A DNA stretch of 6,308 bases, taken from Methanosarcinales archaeon (GTDB taxonomy: Archaea; Halobacteriota; Methanosarcinia; Methanosarcinales; Methanocomedenaceae). The position numbers and the translations under genes were made by a program. The stretch is taken from contig JAGLRT010000168.1 of NCBI GenBank assembly GCA_023136155.1, positions 1-6,308 of the forward strand, in the 5' to 3' direction. Positions 1 to 5,988 of the stretch are shown piece by piece (position 1 is the first letter of the stretch; the number at the start of each line of letters is the position of its first letter). The notes beneath the pieces are model-generated. The model searched no databases and was not told the DNA's origin. It was given only the letters and a program-made list of their open reading frames with translations.

Positions 1-2
1 CA

Positions 3-119
3 CTGATGACTTTCACAAAATTCCGACCTGGACAAGAACTTGAACTTATGGCAGACAGGTTCGCTGAAGAAATCGTTGGCAATGGGGCACTTGAGTCAGC
101 ACGGGCAAAACTTGTTTAG
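3..119 (+). CDS. C-terminal end of an unidentified protein (5' end outside the window)
   Basis: An open frame runs from the left edge to a TAG at 117-119 and gives about 38 residues. They read as normal soluble protein: FRPGQELELMADRF, then an amphipathic, charged helix-like end finishing in ARAKLV. The other frames here are interrupted by stops or give unlikely compositions, so this is probably the tail of a real gene lying mostly to the left. I do not recognise the family, and too little is present to assign a function. It points the same way as coaD, but the 186-base gap makes co-transcription uncertain. Confidence 0.5.
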   Translation: MMTFTKFRPGQELELMADRFAEEIVGNGALESARAKLV

Positions 120-124
120 AACTG

Positions 125-133
125 TTAAATATA
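125..133 (+). promoter_or_regulatory. Possible TATA box (TTAAATATA)
   Basis: TTAAATATA just after the stop of the preceding gene resembles the archaeal TATA box. Transcription would begin about 25 bases downstream, near 155, and give coaD a leader of roughly 150 bases that includes the 190-220 repeat and the hairpins at 245-299. This rests on the sequence match only; in AT-rich DNA such matches occur by chance. Confidence 0.25.
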
Positions 134-189
134 TGCATTGTCCTGTGGGTTTTAGACTGTATAGGGGCAGTACAACAATAAACGATTTA

Positions 190-220
190 ATTTACCCACA
201 TGAAACAGCGAAGAGGCAAA
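190..220 (+). repeat. Dispersed intergenic repeat, copy A
   Basis: This 31-base stretch (core TTTACCCACA, then GCGAAGAGGCAAA) matches the reverse complement of 4535-4565 at 28 of 31 positions; the differences are one base in the middle and two adjacent bases just after it. Both copies are in spacers and neither lies in a convincing gene. A shorter partial inverted match to its left half, TGTGGGT at 144-150 facing ACCCACA at 194-200, could let this copy form a weak hairpin. It is probably one member of a repeat family scattered through the genome, but that is inference from two copies. Confidence 0.6.
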
Positions 221-244
221 AAGTCTTTCATTTTGTATCTCAAC

Positions 245-299
245 TGCAATAATACTGACAAGTATCGATAACTATTATTGTGCCTCATTGCAATAAGAC
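245..299 (+). repeat. Nested inverted and direct repeats in the coaD leader
   Basis: CAATAATA at 247-254 faces TATTATTG at 273-280, a perfect 8-base inverted repeat with an 18-base loop that itself contains TACT/AGTA arms and the palindrome TATCGATA (263-270). TGCAATAA occurs at 245-252 and again at 289-296, so the TTATTG segment at 275-280 could pair with either flanking CAATAA copy but not with both. The block ends just before the coaD start. It may be an operator or a leader with alternative folds, or simply AT-rich coincidence. Confidence 0.4.
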
Positions 300-305
300 A
301 ACTCA

Positions 306-767
306 ATGTCTAAAGTTGCAGTAGGCGGAACATTCAATCCTTTACATGATGGTCACAAAGCCCTGCTCACCAGAGCACACCAGTTAAGCAACGGCGGCGA
401 ACTCATAATCGGCATAACCTCAAACGAGATGGCCGGAGACAAATACCACAAGGTGGAAAACTGGAATGTAAGAAGGCAGGTGGTTATGGGTTTTATGCAA
501 GACACTTTCAATACGACCCCCATCATTGTCAAGCTGTATGACTCACTTGGCCCCACCATAAAAGAGGATTTTGATTACCTTGTGGTTTCTCCCGAAACCG
601 AACCCATTGGCCACTTGATAAATACCCGGCGCGCTGAACAAGGAAAACAACCCATACATATCGAACTGGCAGAGTATGTGCTGGCAGGTGACGGACAGCC
701 AATATCCTCAACCAGGGTGTTACAGGGAGAAATAGACGTTCACGGCAACCTGCTGCAGCACCGATAA
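306..767 (+). CDS. coaD: Phosphopantetheine adenylyltransferase (archaeal type)
   Basis: This cytoplasmic enzyme transfers AMP from ATP to 4'-phosphopantetheine to give dephospho-CoA, the penultimate step of coenzyme A synthesis. The 153-residue protein is the usual length for archaeal PPAT. It starts with the nucleotidyltransferase signature GGTFNPLHDGHKALL (residues 7-21), whose HxGH motif (H14, H17) binds the ATP phosphates, and ends with the second signature ISSTR (133-137). The loop after the HxGH motif distinguishes it from archaeal NMN adenylyltransferase and FAD synthetase, which share the fold. The ATG at 306 places the first strand directly before the motif, as expected. No Shine-Dalgarno sequence precedes it, so translation may be leaderless or depend on a structured leader. 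valS follows in the same direction 81 bases after the TAA. Confidence 0.93.
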   Translation: MSKVAVGGTFNPLHDGHKALLTRAHQLSNGGELIIGITSNEMAGDKYHKVENWNVRRQVVMGFMQDTFNTTPIIVKLYDSLGPTIKEDFDYLVVSPETEPIGHLINTRRAEQGKQPIHIELAEYVLAGDGQPISSTRVLQGEIDVHGNLLQHR

Positions 768-779
768 TAATATTTATCT

Positions 780-800
780 TGTGGATGTTTTGTGTCCACA
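780..800 (+). other. Small hairpin in the coaD-valS spacer
   Basis: TGTGGA (780-785) and TCCACA (795-800) form a perfect 6-base stem with a 9-base loop, in the 81-base spacer between coaD and valS. AT-rich sequence follows but no run of T, so it is not a convincing terminator. It may be a weak attenuator or processing site. An AATATTTAT sequence at 769-777 could be a separate TATA box for valS, with a start near 800. Confidence 0.3.
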
Positions 801-848
801 ATTCATTCAAAATAAATACCAGATTTCACACTTTAAGAGGAACATTAT

Positions 849-3437
849 ATGTCTTTAACACAACTTCCAAAAGAGTACAACCCGCAGGAGGTCGAACCCA
901 GGTGGATGGGGAAATGGCAAGATTCAATGAACTACTTTGACTGGGACAGTAAAAAGCCCCAGTATATCATCGATACTCCGCCACCTTACCCAACAGGCAA
1001 TTTCCATATAGGCAATGCCCTTAACTGGTGCTACATAGATTTCGTTGCCAGATACAAACGGATGCGAGGGTACAATGTGATGTTCCCTCAGGGCTGGGAC
1101 TGCCACGGCCTGCCCACCGAAGTAAAAGTGGAAGAGATACATAATATCACCAAAAACCAGGTACCTCGTAGCGAGTTTAGGCAATTGTGCGAGGAACTGA
1201 CAGTCGGAAATATTGAAAAAATGCGCAATACCATGCGCAGGCTTGCATTTAGCATTGACTGGAGTAACGAGTACATCACCATGAAGCCGGAATATTACGG
1301 CAAGACCCAACACTCCTTTGTGCAGATGTACAATAAAGACCTGATATACCGCTCTGACCACCCCAACAATTGGTGTCCCAGATGCGAAACCGCAATCGCT
1401 TTTGCAGAGGTGGAATATGAGGCCAGGCAGACCACGCTGAACTATTTCCATTTCGACAAGCTGGATGTGGCCACCACCAGGCCCGAACTGCTGGCAGCCT
1501 GCGTGGCCGTGGCCGTGAATCCTGACGACGACAAGTATAACAAATATGTGGGCCAGGAGATTGAAGTGCCCGTATTTGGCCATAAGGTGAAAGTGTTGTC
1601 TGATTCCGAAGTTGACCCGAACTTTGGTACAGGCGTGGTCATGATATGTACTTTCGGTGACAAGCAGGACGTAAGATGGTGGGCCGAACTAGGTCTGCCC
1701 CTGCGCAAAGCCATTGACAAGCAGGGAATCATGACATCTATTGCAGGGAAGTACGAGGGCATGTCCCTGACTGACTGTAAAGAGGCCATTACCAAAGACA
1801 TGAAGGATGCGGGCATAATTTATGAACAGGAGACCCTTGACCAGAATGTTGGCCTTTGCTGGCGCTGCAAAACGGCAATCGAGATACTTTCCGAGCGGCA
1901 GTGGTTCGTGAAAATAGATGCCGACGATATCATATCAAAATCATCAGAGATCAACTGGGTCCCTCCATATATGGAGGTCAGGCTCAAGAACTGGACCGGC
2001 ACCATGGAATGGGACTGGTGTATCTCAAGGCAGCGTATCTTTGCCACACCTATACCTGTATGGTACTGTGATGAATGCGGCGAGGTAATGGTGGCTAAAG
2101 AGGAATGGCTGCCTCTTGACCCTAACATATCGCAGCCACCAGAAGCCTGTAAATGCGGTTCTACTTTATTTTCGCCAGAAGAGGACGTGCTGGACACCTG
2201 GATGGACTCATCCATAACATCCTTAAACGCTGCCGGCTGGCTGTCCCGTGACGATGTGCGCATGCCTACCCAGCTGCGGCCCCAGGGACATGACATTATC
2301 AGGACATGGGCTTTCTACTCTATCCTGCGCTCTAGTGCCTTAACGGGCCTGCGACCCTGGGACGATATTATGATTAATGGTATGGTGTTGGGTGACGATG
2401 GTCATAAAATGAGCAAGAGCCTTGGTAATATCGTGATGCCTGAAGCAGTTGTAAAGGAATATGGTTCAGATGCCTTCAGGCAGTGGGCCGCTATCGGCGG
2501 TGCTACCGGGTCTGATATCATGTTCAGGTGGAAGGATGTTGTGGCAGGGAACCGGTTCCAGCAGAAACTCTGGAGCATTGTCAGGTTCTGCATGCCTCAC
2601 CTTGAGAATTTCCAGCCTGGCGAGGTGCAGTACAGGACCATCGACCGCTGGTTGCTGAGTAAACTAAACACCCTTATCAAGGAAGCTACTGCCAGCATGG
2701 ATGCATACCTGTTCGACGAGACATTGAAGAATATCAGGGGTTTTGCCTGGGATACACTGGCAGATAATTACCTCGAACTTGTGAAATCCAGGCTGTACGG
2801 CGACGATGCTGAAGCAAAGCAGGCAGCACAGCAGACCCTATACCTGACAGTGGACGCTTTGGCGAAGATGCTGGGTCCATTCATTCCTTACTTTGCAGAC
2901 GAGGTGTTCTCACATTTACATAACCATAGCGTGCATACTGATGCATGGCCGGGGGTGGATGAGTCTGCCATTGATGCGACTGCTGAGAATTCAGGTGAAC
3001 AGGTGAAGGAAATTACCGCTGTCATCAGGCGCTTTAAATCTGATAATGGCATGGCATTGAATGCACCCCTTGGCAGGCTCAGGATATACGGGCGTATCGA
3101 GGATGTGGCCGATATCGCCAGGACTGTGAACGCTGAAATTGATGTAATGGCGGGCGAACCCGAGTTCGAGTACAGGGTAAGTAGTATTAAGCCAAATATG
3201 AGTATAATCGGTCCCAGGTTTCGTGATAAGGCCGGAGCCATAATAGGTGCTTTGAAAAGTGCTGATGCTGCAAGTATTGCAGAACAGACGGAGGCAGGGG
3301 CAATATCTATCGAGGCAGGTGGCGAGACTATAACACTTGAACCTGATTCGGTGGCTTTTGAGCGTGAAATATTGTCAGAAGGCCATGCGGTTGATGTGCT
3401 GGAAGTGGGGGATGTGATGGTTGTGGTTGAAAAATGA
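849..3437 (+). CDS. valS: Valyl-tRNA synthetase (archaeal type)
   Basis: This class I synthetase attaches valine to tRNA-Val in the cytoplasm and hydrolyses mischarged Thr-tRNA. The 862-residue protein is full length for an archaeal ValRS. The HIGH signature is H53-I-G-N in [11 protein letters not shown], and KMSKS is at 520-524. The editing (CP1) domain includes ATTRPE (208-213) and the archaeal-style [12 protein letters not shown] (260-271). Zinc-type cysteine pairs are C176/C179, C337/C340, C407/C410 and C434/C436. DTWMDSSIT (449-457) is the archaeal ValRS form of the motif that separates it from Ile- and LeuRS. The tRNA-binding helical domain and a small C-terminal beta domain follow. The ATG at 849 is preceded by GAGG (837-840), 8 bases away. 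No frameshift or missing catalytic motif was seen. Confidence 0.97.
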   Translation: MSLTQLPKEYNPQEVEPRWMGKWQDSMNYFDWDSKKPQYIIDTPPPYPTGNFHIGNALNWCYIDFVARYKRMRGYNVMFPQGWDCHGLPTEVKVEEIHNITKNQVPRSEFRQLCEELTVGNIEKMRNTMRRLAFSIDWSNEYITMKPEYYGKTQHSFVQMYNKDLIYRSDHPNNWCPRCETAIAFAEVEYEARQTTLNYFHFDKLDVATTRPELLAACVAVAVNPDDDKYNKYVGQEIEVPVFGHKVKVLSDSEVDPNFGTGVVMICTFGDKQDVRWWAELGLPLRKAIDKQGIMTSIAGKYEGMSLTDCKEAITKDMKDAGIIYEQETLDQNVGLCWRCKTAIEILSERQWFVKIDADDIISKSSEINWVPPYMEVRLKNWTGTMEWDWCISRQRIFATPIPVWYCDECGEVMVAKEEWLPLDPNISQPPEACKCGSTLFSPEEDVLDTWMDSSITSLNAAGWLSRDDVRMPTQLRPQGHDIIRTWAFYSILRSSALTGLRPWDDIMINGMVLGDDGHKMSKSLGNIVMPEAVVKEYGSDAFRQWAAIGGATGSDIMFRWKDVVAGNRFQQKLWSIVRFCMPHLENFQPGEVQYRTIDRWLLSKLNTLIKEATASMDAYLFDETLKNIRGFAWDTLADNYLELVKSRLYGDDAEAKQAAQQTLYLTVDALAKMLGPFIPYFADEVFSHLHNHSVHTDAWPGVDESAIDATAENSGEQVKEITAVIRRFKSDNGMALNAPLGRLRIYGRIEDVADIARTVNAEIDVMAGEPEFEYRVSSIKPNMSIIGPRFRDKAGAIIGALKSADAASIAEQTEAGAISIEAGGETITLEPDSVAFEREILSEGHAVDVLEVGDVMVVVEK

Positions 3438-3439
3438 GA

Positions 3440-3457
3440 TTTTATCTTTAATTTTTA
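3440..3457 (+). terminator. T-rich stretch after valS
   Basis: Just after the valS TGA come three T-tracts (TTTT, CTTT, TTTTT) within 18 bases. Oligo-T runs without a hairpin are typical archaeal termination signals, so valS transcription probably ends here, before the convergent carbonic anhydrase gene. The assignment rests on composition and position only. Confidence 0.45.
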
Positions 3458-3505
3458 TACCCTTAAATAAATGCGTTTATACTTTCCTATACATTAAAAA
3501 ATAAA

Positions 3506-3530
3506 AAATTGGGACAATTAGTCCCAATTT
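3506..3530 (-). terminator. Hairpin terminator for the carbonic anhydrase gene
   Basis: AAATTGGGAC (3506-3515) and GTCCCAATTT (3521-3530) form a perfect 10-base stem with a 5-base loop. Read on the - strand, the stem is followed by a T-rich run (complement of the A-rich 3495-3508), the layout of a hairpin-plus-U-tract terminator, 30 bases after the stop of the carbonic anhydrase gene. On the + strand no T-run follows, although the hairpin could still form at the 3' end of any valS read-through transcript. Confidence 0.7.
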
Positions 3531-3560
3531 CGGTTCTGTTGATATCATTATTTATAGATA

Positions 3561-4385
3561 TCAATAAAATTCACGGTCGTTAAGTGGTTGAACAGGTCGA
3601 TAGTTATTTGAATAAATTACTTTGAAAGCATCGATTTGTTCAGTTGACAACTCAACAGGAGTCCCCATCAGGAACCATTTAACACCTTCAGTGCAGGGTG
3701 GGGTCGTGAACGAACCGTCAAACCGATAATATGTTCGATTTTCAGGGAGTAGCTCAACTGCACTAACATTCACACCACTTATGGTTTCAACGTCACCTAC
3801 TTCGGCAGGCATATGCTCCCATATTGGTGCATAAGCGCTGTTTTCACTGCCGGGTTCCATCATGACACCTACCACTGCGTACTCACCATCATCGCTCTGG
3901 TGCACTAAATGCATCTCCATATCAGAGTGCTCACCCATAATGGTATTTTCACTCAGGTAATGGAAATGTAACTGTAGCAATTGGTAGGTATTGTTCTCAA
4001 CTTCTATCGAACTGCCCTCATCATATTCCACTTTGATGGAATGCCCGTTGTTAACGATATTAAGCGCGGTTAGATTGTAGTTAAATGAAATGTCATCGCT
4101 GTGGAGTGAAGTTCCAACGGGTATATCTATGGGTGATTGTTCATTACCTGAACAATCAGGGTATCCCAGTTCGGCCCAGTGTTCCGGTCCTGCTTCACCT
4201 TCATAGCCCCAGTGATGTTCTGTTACATTTTCTGTATGTTCATCTTCATCAGATACTTCTCCTAAATGCGTATTTTCAACGTCTTGACTATTTGTTTCAT
4301 CTGTACAGCCACTAACTAAAATAGCACTTATAATGAATATCCCTAAAAATGCAAAAACTTTTAATTTCTTTAATTTTAACGACAA
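3561..4385 (-). CDS. Alpha-class carbonic anhydrase, secreted lipoprotein
   Basis: It interconverts CO2 and bicarbonate, probably outside the cytoplasmic membrane. Numbering from the TTG at 4385 (274 residues): a basic N-terminus and hydrophobic segment end in lipobox LVSGC (lipidated C27), followed by an acidic linker to about residue 55. The catalytic domain has EQSPIDI (82-88), proton-shuttle H115 in NNGH, zinc ligands H140, H142 and H159, gatekeeper E146 in SEN, and T227 in FTTPP. The 19-residue spacing from H140 to H159 and the cysteine pair C78/C231, positioned as in the disulfide of bacterial extracellular enzymes, match the bacterial subtype. Five N-x-S/T sites (N53, N104, N131, N206, N216) suit surface glycosylation. 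TTG 4385 is preferred over the upstream TTG at 4400 because GGAGGT (4398-4393) lies 7 bases before it. All active-site residues are present. Confidence 0.93.
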   Translation of the reverse strand: MSLKLKKLKVFAFLGIFIISAILVSGCTDETNSQDVENTHLGEVSDEDEHTENVTEHHWGYEGEAGPEHWAELGYPDCSGNEQSPIDIPVGTSLHSDDISFNYNLTALNIVNNGHSIKVEYDEGSSIEVENNTYQLLQLHFHYLSENTIMGEHSDMEMHLVHQSDDGEYAVVGVMMEPGSENSAYAPIWEHMPAEVGDVETISGVNVSAVELLPENRTYYRFDGSFTTPPCTEGVKWFLMGTPVELSTEQIDAFKVIYSNNYRPVQPLNDREFY

Positions 4386-4392
4386 ATTATTT

Positions 4393-4398
4393 ACCTCC
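4393..4398 (-). promoter_or_regulatory. Shine-Dalgarno site of the carbonic anhydrase gene (GGAGGT)
   Basis: Read on the - strand, GGAGGT is a strong ribosome-binding site 7 bases before TTG 4385. It settles the start: the longer frame from TTG 4400 would translate this site as Glu-Val. No clear TATA box is visible upstream on this strand. The AAAAAATTT segment around 4441-4450 is the only weak candidate. Confidence 0.7.
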
Positions 4399-4509
4399 AA
4401 GTTATTTCACACAATGGACGATTGTACTCAACCATTTCGAAATTTTTTGTTGTGAAAAGGTTTGGTGTTACCATTACAAACCAGCTTGTCCATTATTTGG
4501 GGTGCACCC

Positions 4510-4530
4510 AAAGTGATTTTCACTTTTTTT
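4510..4530 (+). terminator. Orphan terminator-like hairpin
   Basis: AAAGTGA (4510-4516) and TCACTTT (4520-4526) form a 7-base stem with a 3-base loop, followed by more T on the + strand. It has the look of a terminator, yet no + strand gene lies upstream for more than 1 kb. It could block antisense transcription into the spacer, belong to a small untranslated transcript, or be left over from a lost or mobile sequence. Confidence 0.4.
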
Positions 4531-4534
4531 GTAA

Positions 4535-4565
4535 TTTGCCTCTTCGCGATTTCTTGTGGGTAAAT
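4535..4565 (-). repeat. Dispersed intergenic repeat, copy B
   Basis: The reverse complement of this stretch matches 190-220 at 28 of 31 positions, including the blocks ATTTACCCACA and GCGAAGAGGCAAA. The two copies are about 4.3 kb apart in opposite orientation, each in a spacer. The flanks are largely unrelated apart from a possible short TTAA extension next to the ACCCACA end, so the conserved unit appears to be about 31 bases. Confidence 0.6.
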
Positions 4566-4625
4566 TTAACTCCAATTAGGCGCTACTGTGGAACAAATCA
4601 TCATTGTCGGTCATATTATTATATT

Positions 4626-4766
4626 GAGATTGTCGGAAAAACCTGATTTTCGAATATTTTAGCTTTACAATCTAAACTTAACCCGGCGCTACATAGCGAT
4701 TTAATTTCAACACTATTTATAGAAGTTTTAATCTAAGTGCTTTTCAGGTACTTTTCCGAAAATCTC
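4626..4766. mobile_element. Possible miniature inverted-repeat element or remnant
   Basis: GAGATTGTCGGAAAA (4626-4640) and TTTTCCGAAAATCTC (4752-4766) are inverted copies matching at 14 of 15 positions, and an inner ACCTGA/TCAGGT pair (4641-4646, 4744-4749) continues the match after a 2-base offset. The 141-base segment has no reading frame worth reporting. The layout fits a small non-autonomous transposon that keeps only its ends, or a decayed insertion sequence. No convincing target-site duplication is visible at the edges. A large stem-loop or a pair of protein-binding sites would be alternatives. Confidence 0.4.
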
Positions 4767-4846
4767 ATCGAACTATCAAATAAGAAATGCCTGATTTAAT
4801 TATAATTTGATGGTTTCCTTTCTCCACCACCCATATTTCGTTATCC

Positions 4847-4854
4847 TTATATAC
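4847..4854 (+). promoter_or_regulatory. cbiM: Probable TATA box of the cbiMNQ operon (TTATATAC)
   Basis: TTATATAC is a close match to the archaeal TATA box and would set transcription to begin near 4876-4879, giving a leader of about 55 bases before the cbiM ATG. A second AT-rich candidate, TTTAATATA at 4901-4909, would start transcription essentially at the ATG; that would leave out the ribosome-binding site at 4922 and is therefore less likely. Confidence 0.5.
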
Positions 4855-4863
4855 ATGCACATC

Positions 4864-4903
4864 AAATCAAGTTAACTTGTTATAACATCAATTTACTTGA
4901 TTT
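4864..4903. promoter_or_regulatory. Putative operator of the cobalt-uptake operon
   Basis: CAAGTTAACTTG at 4868-4879 is a perfect 12-base palindrome. In addition AAATCAAGT (4864-4872) and ACTTGATTT (4895-4903) form a perfect 9-base inverted repeat. Three copies of the half-site ATCAAGT/ACTTG(A/T)T thus lie just downstream of the TATA box, over the predicted transcription start, where a bound repressor would block initiation. The sequence does not resemble the bacterial NikR site (GTATGA/TCATAC). A cobalt- or cobalamin-responsive regulator is plausible from the gene context but is inference. Confidence 0.45.
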
Positions 4904-4931
4904 AATATAAGAAATCCAACCGGTGATACAT

Positions 4932-5627
4932 ATGCATATAATGGAAGGCTTTTTACCCAGCCCCTGGTGGCAGATATGGTTTGCAATATCTATACCTGTT
5001 ATACTCTATGGTACTTATAAACTGAACAGACTTATGGAGGAAAAACGCGAACTATTACCCTTGCTGGCAGTAGCAGGAGCATATATCTTCGTCCTGTCTT
5101 CCCTAAAACTCCCATCAGTAACCGGAAGCTGCTCCCATCCCACCGGCACTGGCATGGCGGCAATCCTCTTCGGCCCAGCCATCTCAGCCATCCTTAGCAT
5201 GATAGTGTTGATGTACCAGGCCCTGTTCTTAGCACACGGCGGCCTGACCACACTGGGAGCCAATGTATTTTCCATGGGAATCGCCGGCCCGGTCATCGCA
5301 ATTCTGATTTATAAAATAGGCATGAAGGCAGGTCTTAATTTCTATGTCACCGTGTTCCTGGCTACAGCTATGGCAGACATAGTCACCTATCTTGTGACAT
5401 CACTGGAACTGGCCCTGGCATTCCCTGCACAAGCAGGGGGTGTAATTGCATCATTTCAAGCCTTTGCAGCCATCTTTGCCCTTACTCAGCTTCCACTGGC
5501 TATTATGGAAGGAGCCATAACTGCGCTCATTTTTAAGTACGTGATACAGGTCAAAGGTGACGTGCTGGTAAAACTGGATGTTATAGGGGAAGCCGGATTA
5601 CGCAAGATAAAGGGGTTGACAACATGA
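4932..5627 (+). CDS. cbiM: Cobalt ECF transporter, substrate-binding membrane protein CbiM
   Basis: CbiM captures Co2+ and is the specificity component of the CbiMNQO importer, which supplies cobalt for corrinoid cofactors. The 231-residue membrane protein has several hydrophobic helices and the family landmarks: N-terminus MHIMEGFLP, with the free amino group and His2 forming part of the metal site, and GSCSHPTGTG (65-74), where H69 matches the further metal-binding His known in the family. ATG 4932 is chosen over GTG 4923: GGTGA at 4922-4926 is a ribosome-binding site 5 bases before the ATG and overlaps that GTG, and only this start puts His at position 2. NikM nickel proteins are close relatives; the adjacent separate cbiN supports cobalt. 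The TGA overlaps the cbiN ATG. Confidence 0.93.
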   Translation: MHIMEGFLPSPWWQIWFAISIPVILYGTYKLNRLMEEKRELLPLLAVAGAYIFVLSSLKLPSVTGSCSHPTGTGMAAILFGPAISAILSMIVLMYQALFLAHGGLTTLGANVFSMGIAGPVIAILIYKIGMKAGLNFYVTVFLATAMADIVTYLVTSLELALAFPAQAGGVIASFQAFAAIFALTQLPLAIMEGAITALIFKYVIQVKGDVLVKLDVIGEAGLRKIKGLTT

Positions 5628-5986
5628 AATTAGAAATCATTGTGGCAGTAATAGTCCTGCTCTTCACGGCCCAGTTCCTCTACATCTCCTCTACCACCAA
5701 TGCAGAATTTAGTGGTGCTGACGGCCAGGCTGAGGGCGTGATAGAAGAATTGACGGAAGGCACTTATGAACCCATTGCCCAACCTTTCTGGGAGCCTCCC
5801 AGCGGTGAGATTGAAAGCCTTCTCTTTGCCCTCCAGGCAGCAATAGGAGCCCTGGTCATAGGTTACTTTTTCGGATATTACAGAGGTAAGAACCAGTCCA
5901 TTCAATCCACTCAGTCAACTCAATCCACTCAGTCAACTCAATCGACCCAGTCAACCCAATCAAACATATCGAAGCCCGGGAATTGA
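5624..5986 (+). CDS. cbiN: Cobalt ECF transporter accessory protein CbiN, with a Q-S-T repeat tail
   Basis: CbiN is a small membrane partner that helps CbiM take up cobalt. Of 120 residues, helix 1 is about 4-22, the external loop 23-62 carries FSGADGQAEGVIEEL and the family signature WEPPSGEIESLLFALQAAIG (56-75), and helix 2 runs to about 86, ending in FFGYYRGK. Most family members end shortly after this point. Here residues 91-112 are a low-complexity run of Q-S-T triplets encoded by a 9-base tandem repeat, followed by NISKPGN. The tail follows the second helix and so would lie on the same (cytoplasmic) side as the N-terminus. Its ATG overlaps the cbiM stop (ATGA), indicating coupled translation; AAGGGG at 5609-5614 may be its ribosome-binding site. 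Confidence 0.92.
   Translation: MKLEIIVAVIVLLFTAQFLYISSTTNAEFSGADGQAEGVIEELTEGTYEPIAQPFWEPPSGEIESLLFALQAAIGALVIGYFFGYYRGKNQSIQSTQSTQSTQSTQSTQSTQSNISKPGN
5894..5962 (+). repeat. cbiN: 9-base tandem repeat coding for Q-S-T in cbiN
   Basis: About seven and a half in-frame units of CA(A/G)TC(A/C/G)AC(T/C) encode Gln-Ser-Thr (the first is Gln-Ser-Ile and the last is incomplete). CAA and CAG units alternate, so the larger unit is 18 bases: CAATCCACTCAGTCAACT occurs exactly at 5903-5920 and 5921-5938, followed by a diverged third copy at 5939-5956. The exact copies point to recent expansion by slippage or unequal recombination. Because units are multiples of three, length changes would keep the frame. 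Confidence 0.85.
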
Positions 5987-5988
5987 AC

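Larger units (their letters stand above)
4386..4931. other. 546-base AT-rich spacer without a convincing gene
   Basis: This divergent region holds the start signals of the carbonic anhydrase gene (left) and of cbiM (right). Between them are a TTTCACA/TGTGAAA inverted repeat (4405-4411, 4451-4457), the palindrome GGGTGCACCC (4500-4509), a terminator-like hairpin, repeat copy B, two GGCGCTAC copies (4579-4586, 4685-4692) and a 141-base inverted-repeat segment. A frame from about 4422 to 4646 would give 74 residues, but it has no good ribosome-binding site, an odd composition rich in Tyr, Phe, His and Cys, and crosses the hairpin and the repeat. I do not consider it a gene. The repeats suggest a landing area for small mobile sequences. 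Confidence 0.6.

Noticed and set aside
40..252. 70-residue + strand open frame spanning the end of the first gene and the spacer
   Set aside because: It overlaps the more protein-like frame ending at 119, then runs through the 190-220 repeat and AT-rich spacer. It has no ribosome-binding site and no recognisable motif.
924..1583. 219-residue - strand open frame inside valS
   Set aside because: It lies wholly antisense to a strongly supported valS with intact motifs. The His- and Val-rich translation is what the complement of this coding sequence would give.
3541..3562. GATATC pair (3541-3546 and 3557-3562) as a second terminator hairpin or operator
   Set aside because: The stem is only 6 AT-rich bases with a 10-base loop and touches the stop codon of the carbonic anhydrase gene; the adjacent 10-base hairpin explains termination better.
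4422..4646. 74-residue + strand frame in the spacer upstream of cbiM
   Set aside because: It has no good ribosome-binding site, crosses a terminator-like hairpin and the dispersed repeat, and has an unnatural composition rich in aromatic residues, His and Cys.
4579..4930. Possible cobalamin riboswitch before cbiM, prompted by GCTACTG at 4581-4587, one base from the B12-box GCCACTG
   Set aside because: The other conserved riboswitch blocks are not found, the match is over 340 bases from the start codon and upstream of the predicted transcription start, and the spacer is AT-rich with no matching fold.
5894..5962. Short regular repeats that could suggest a CRISPR array
   Set aside because: The units are contiguous 9-base repeats without spacers and lie in frame in cbiN, so this is a coding tandem repeat.
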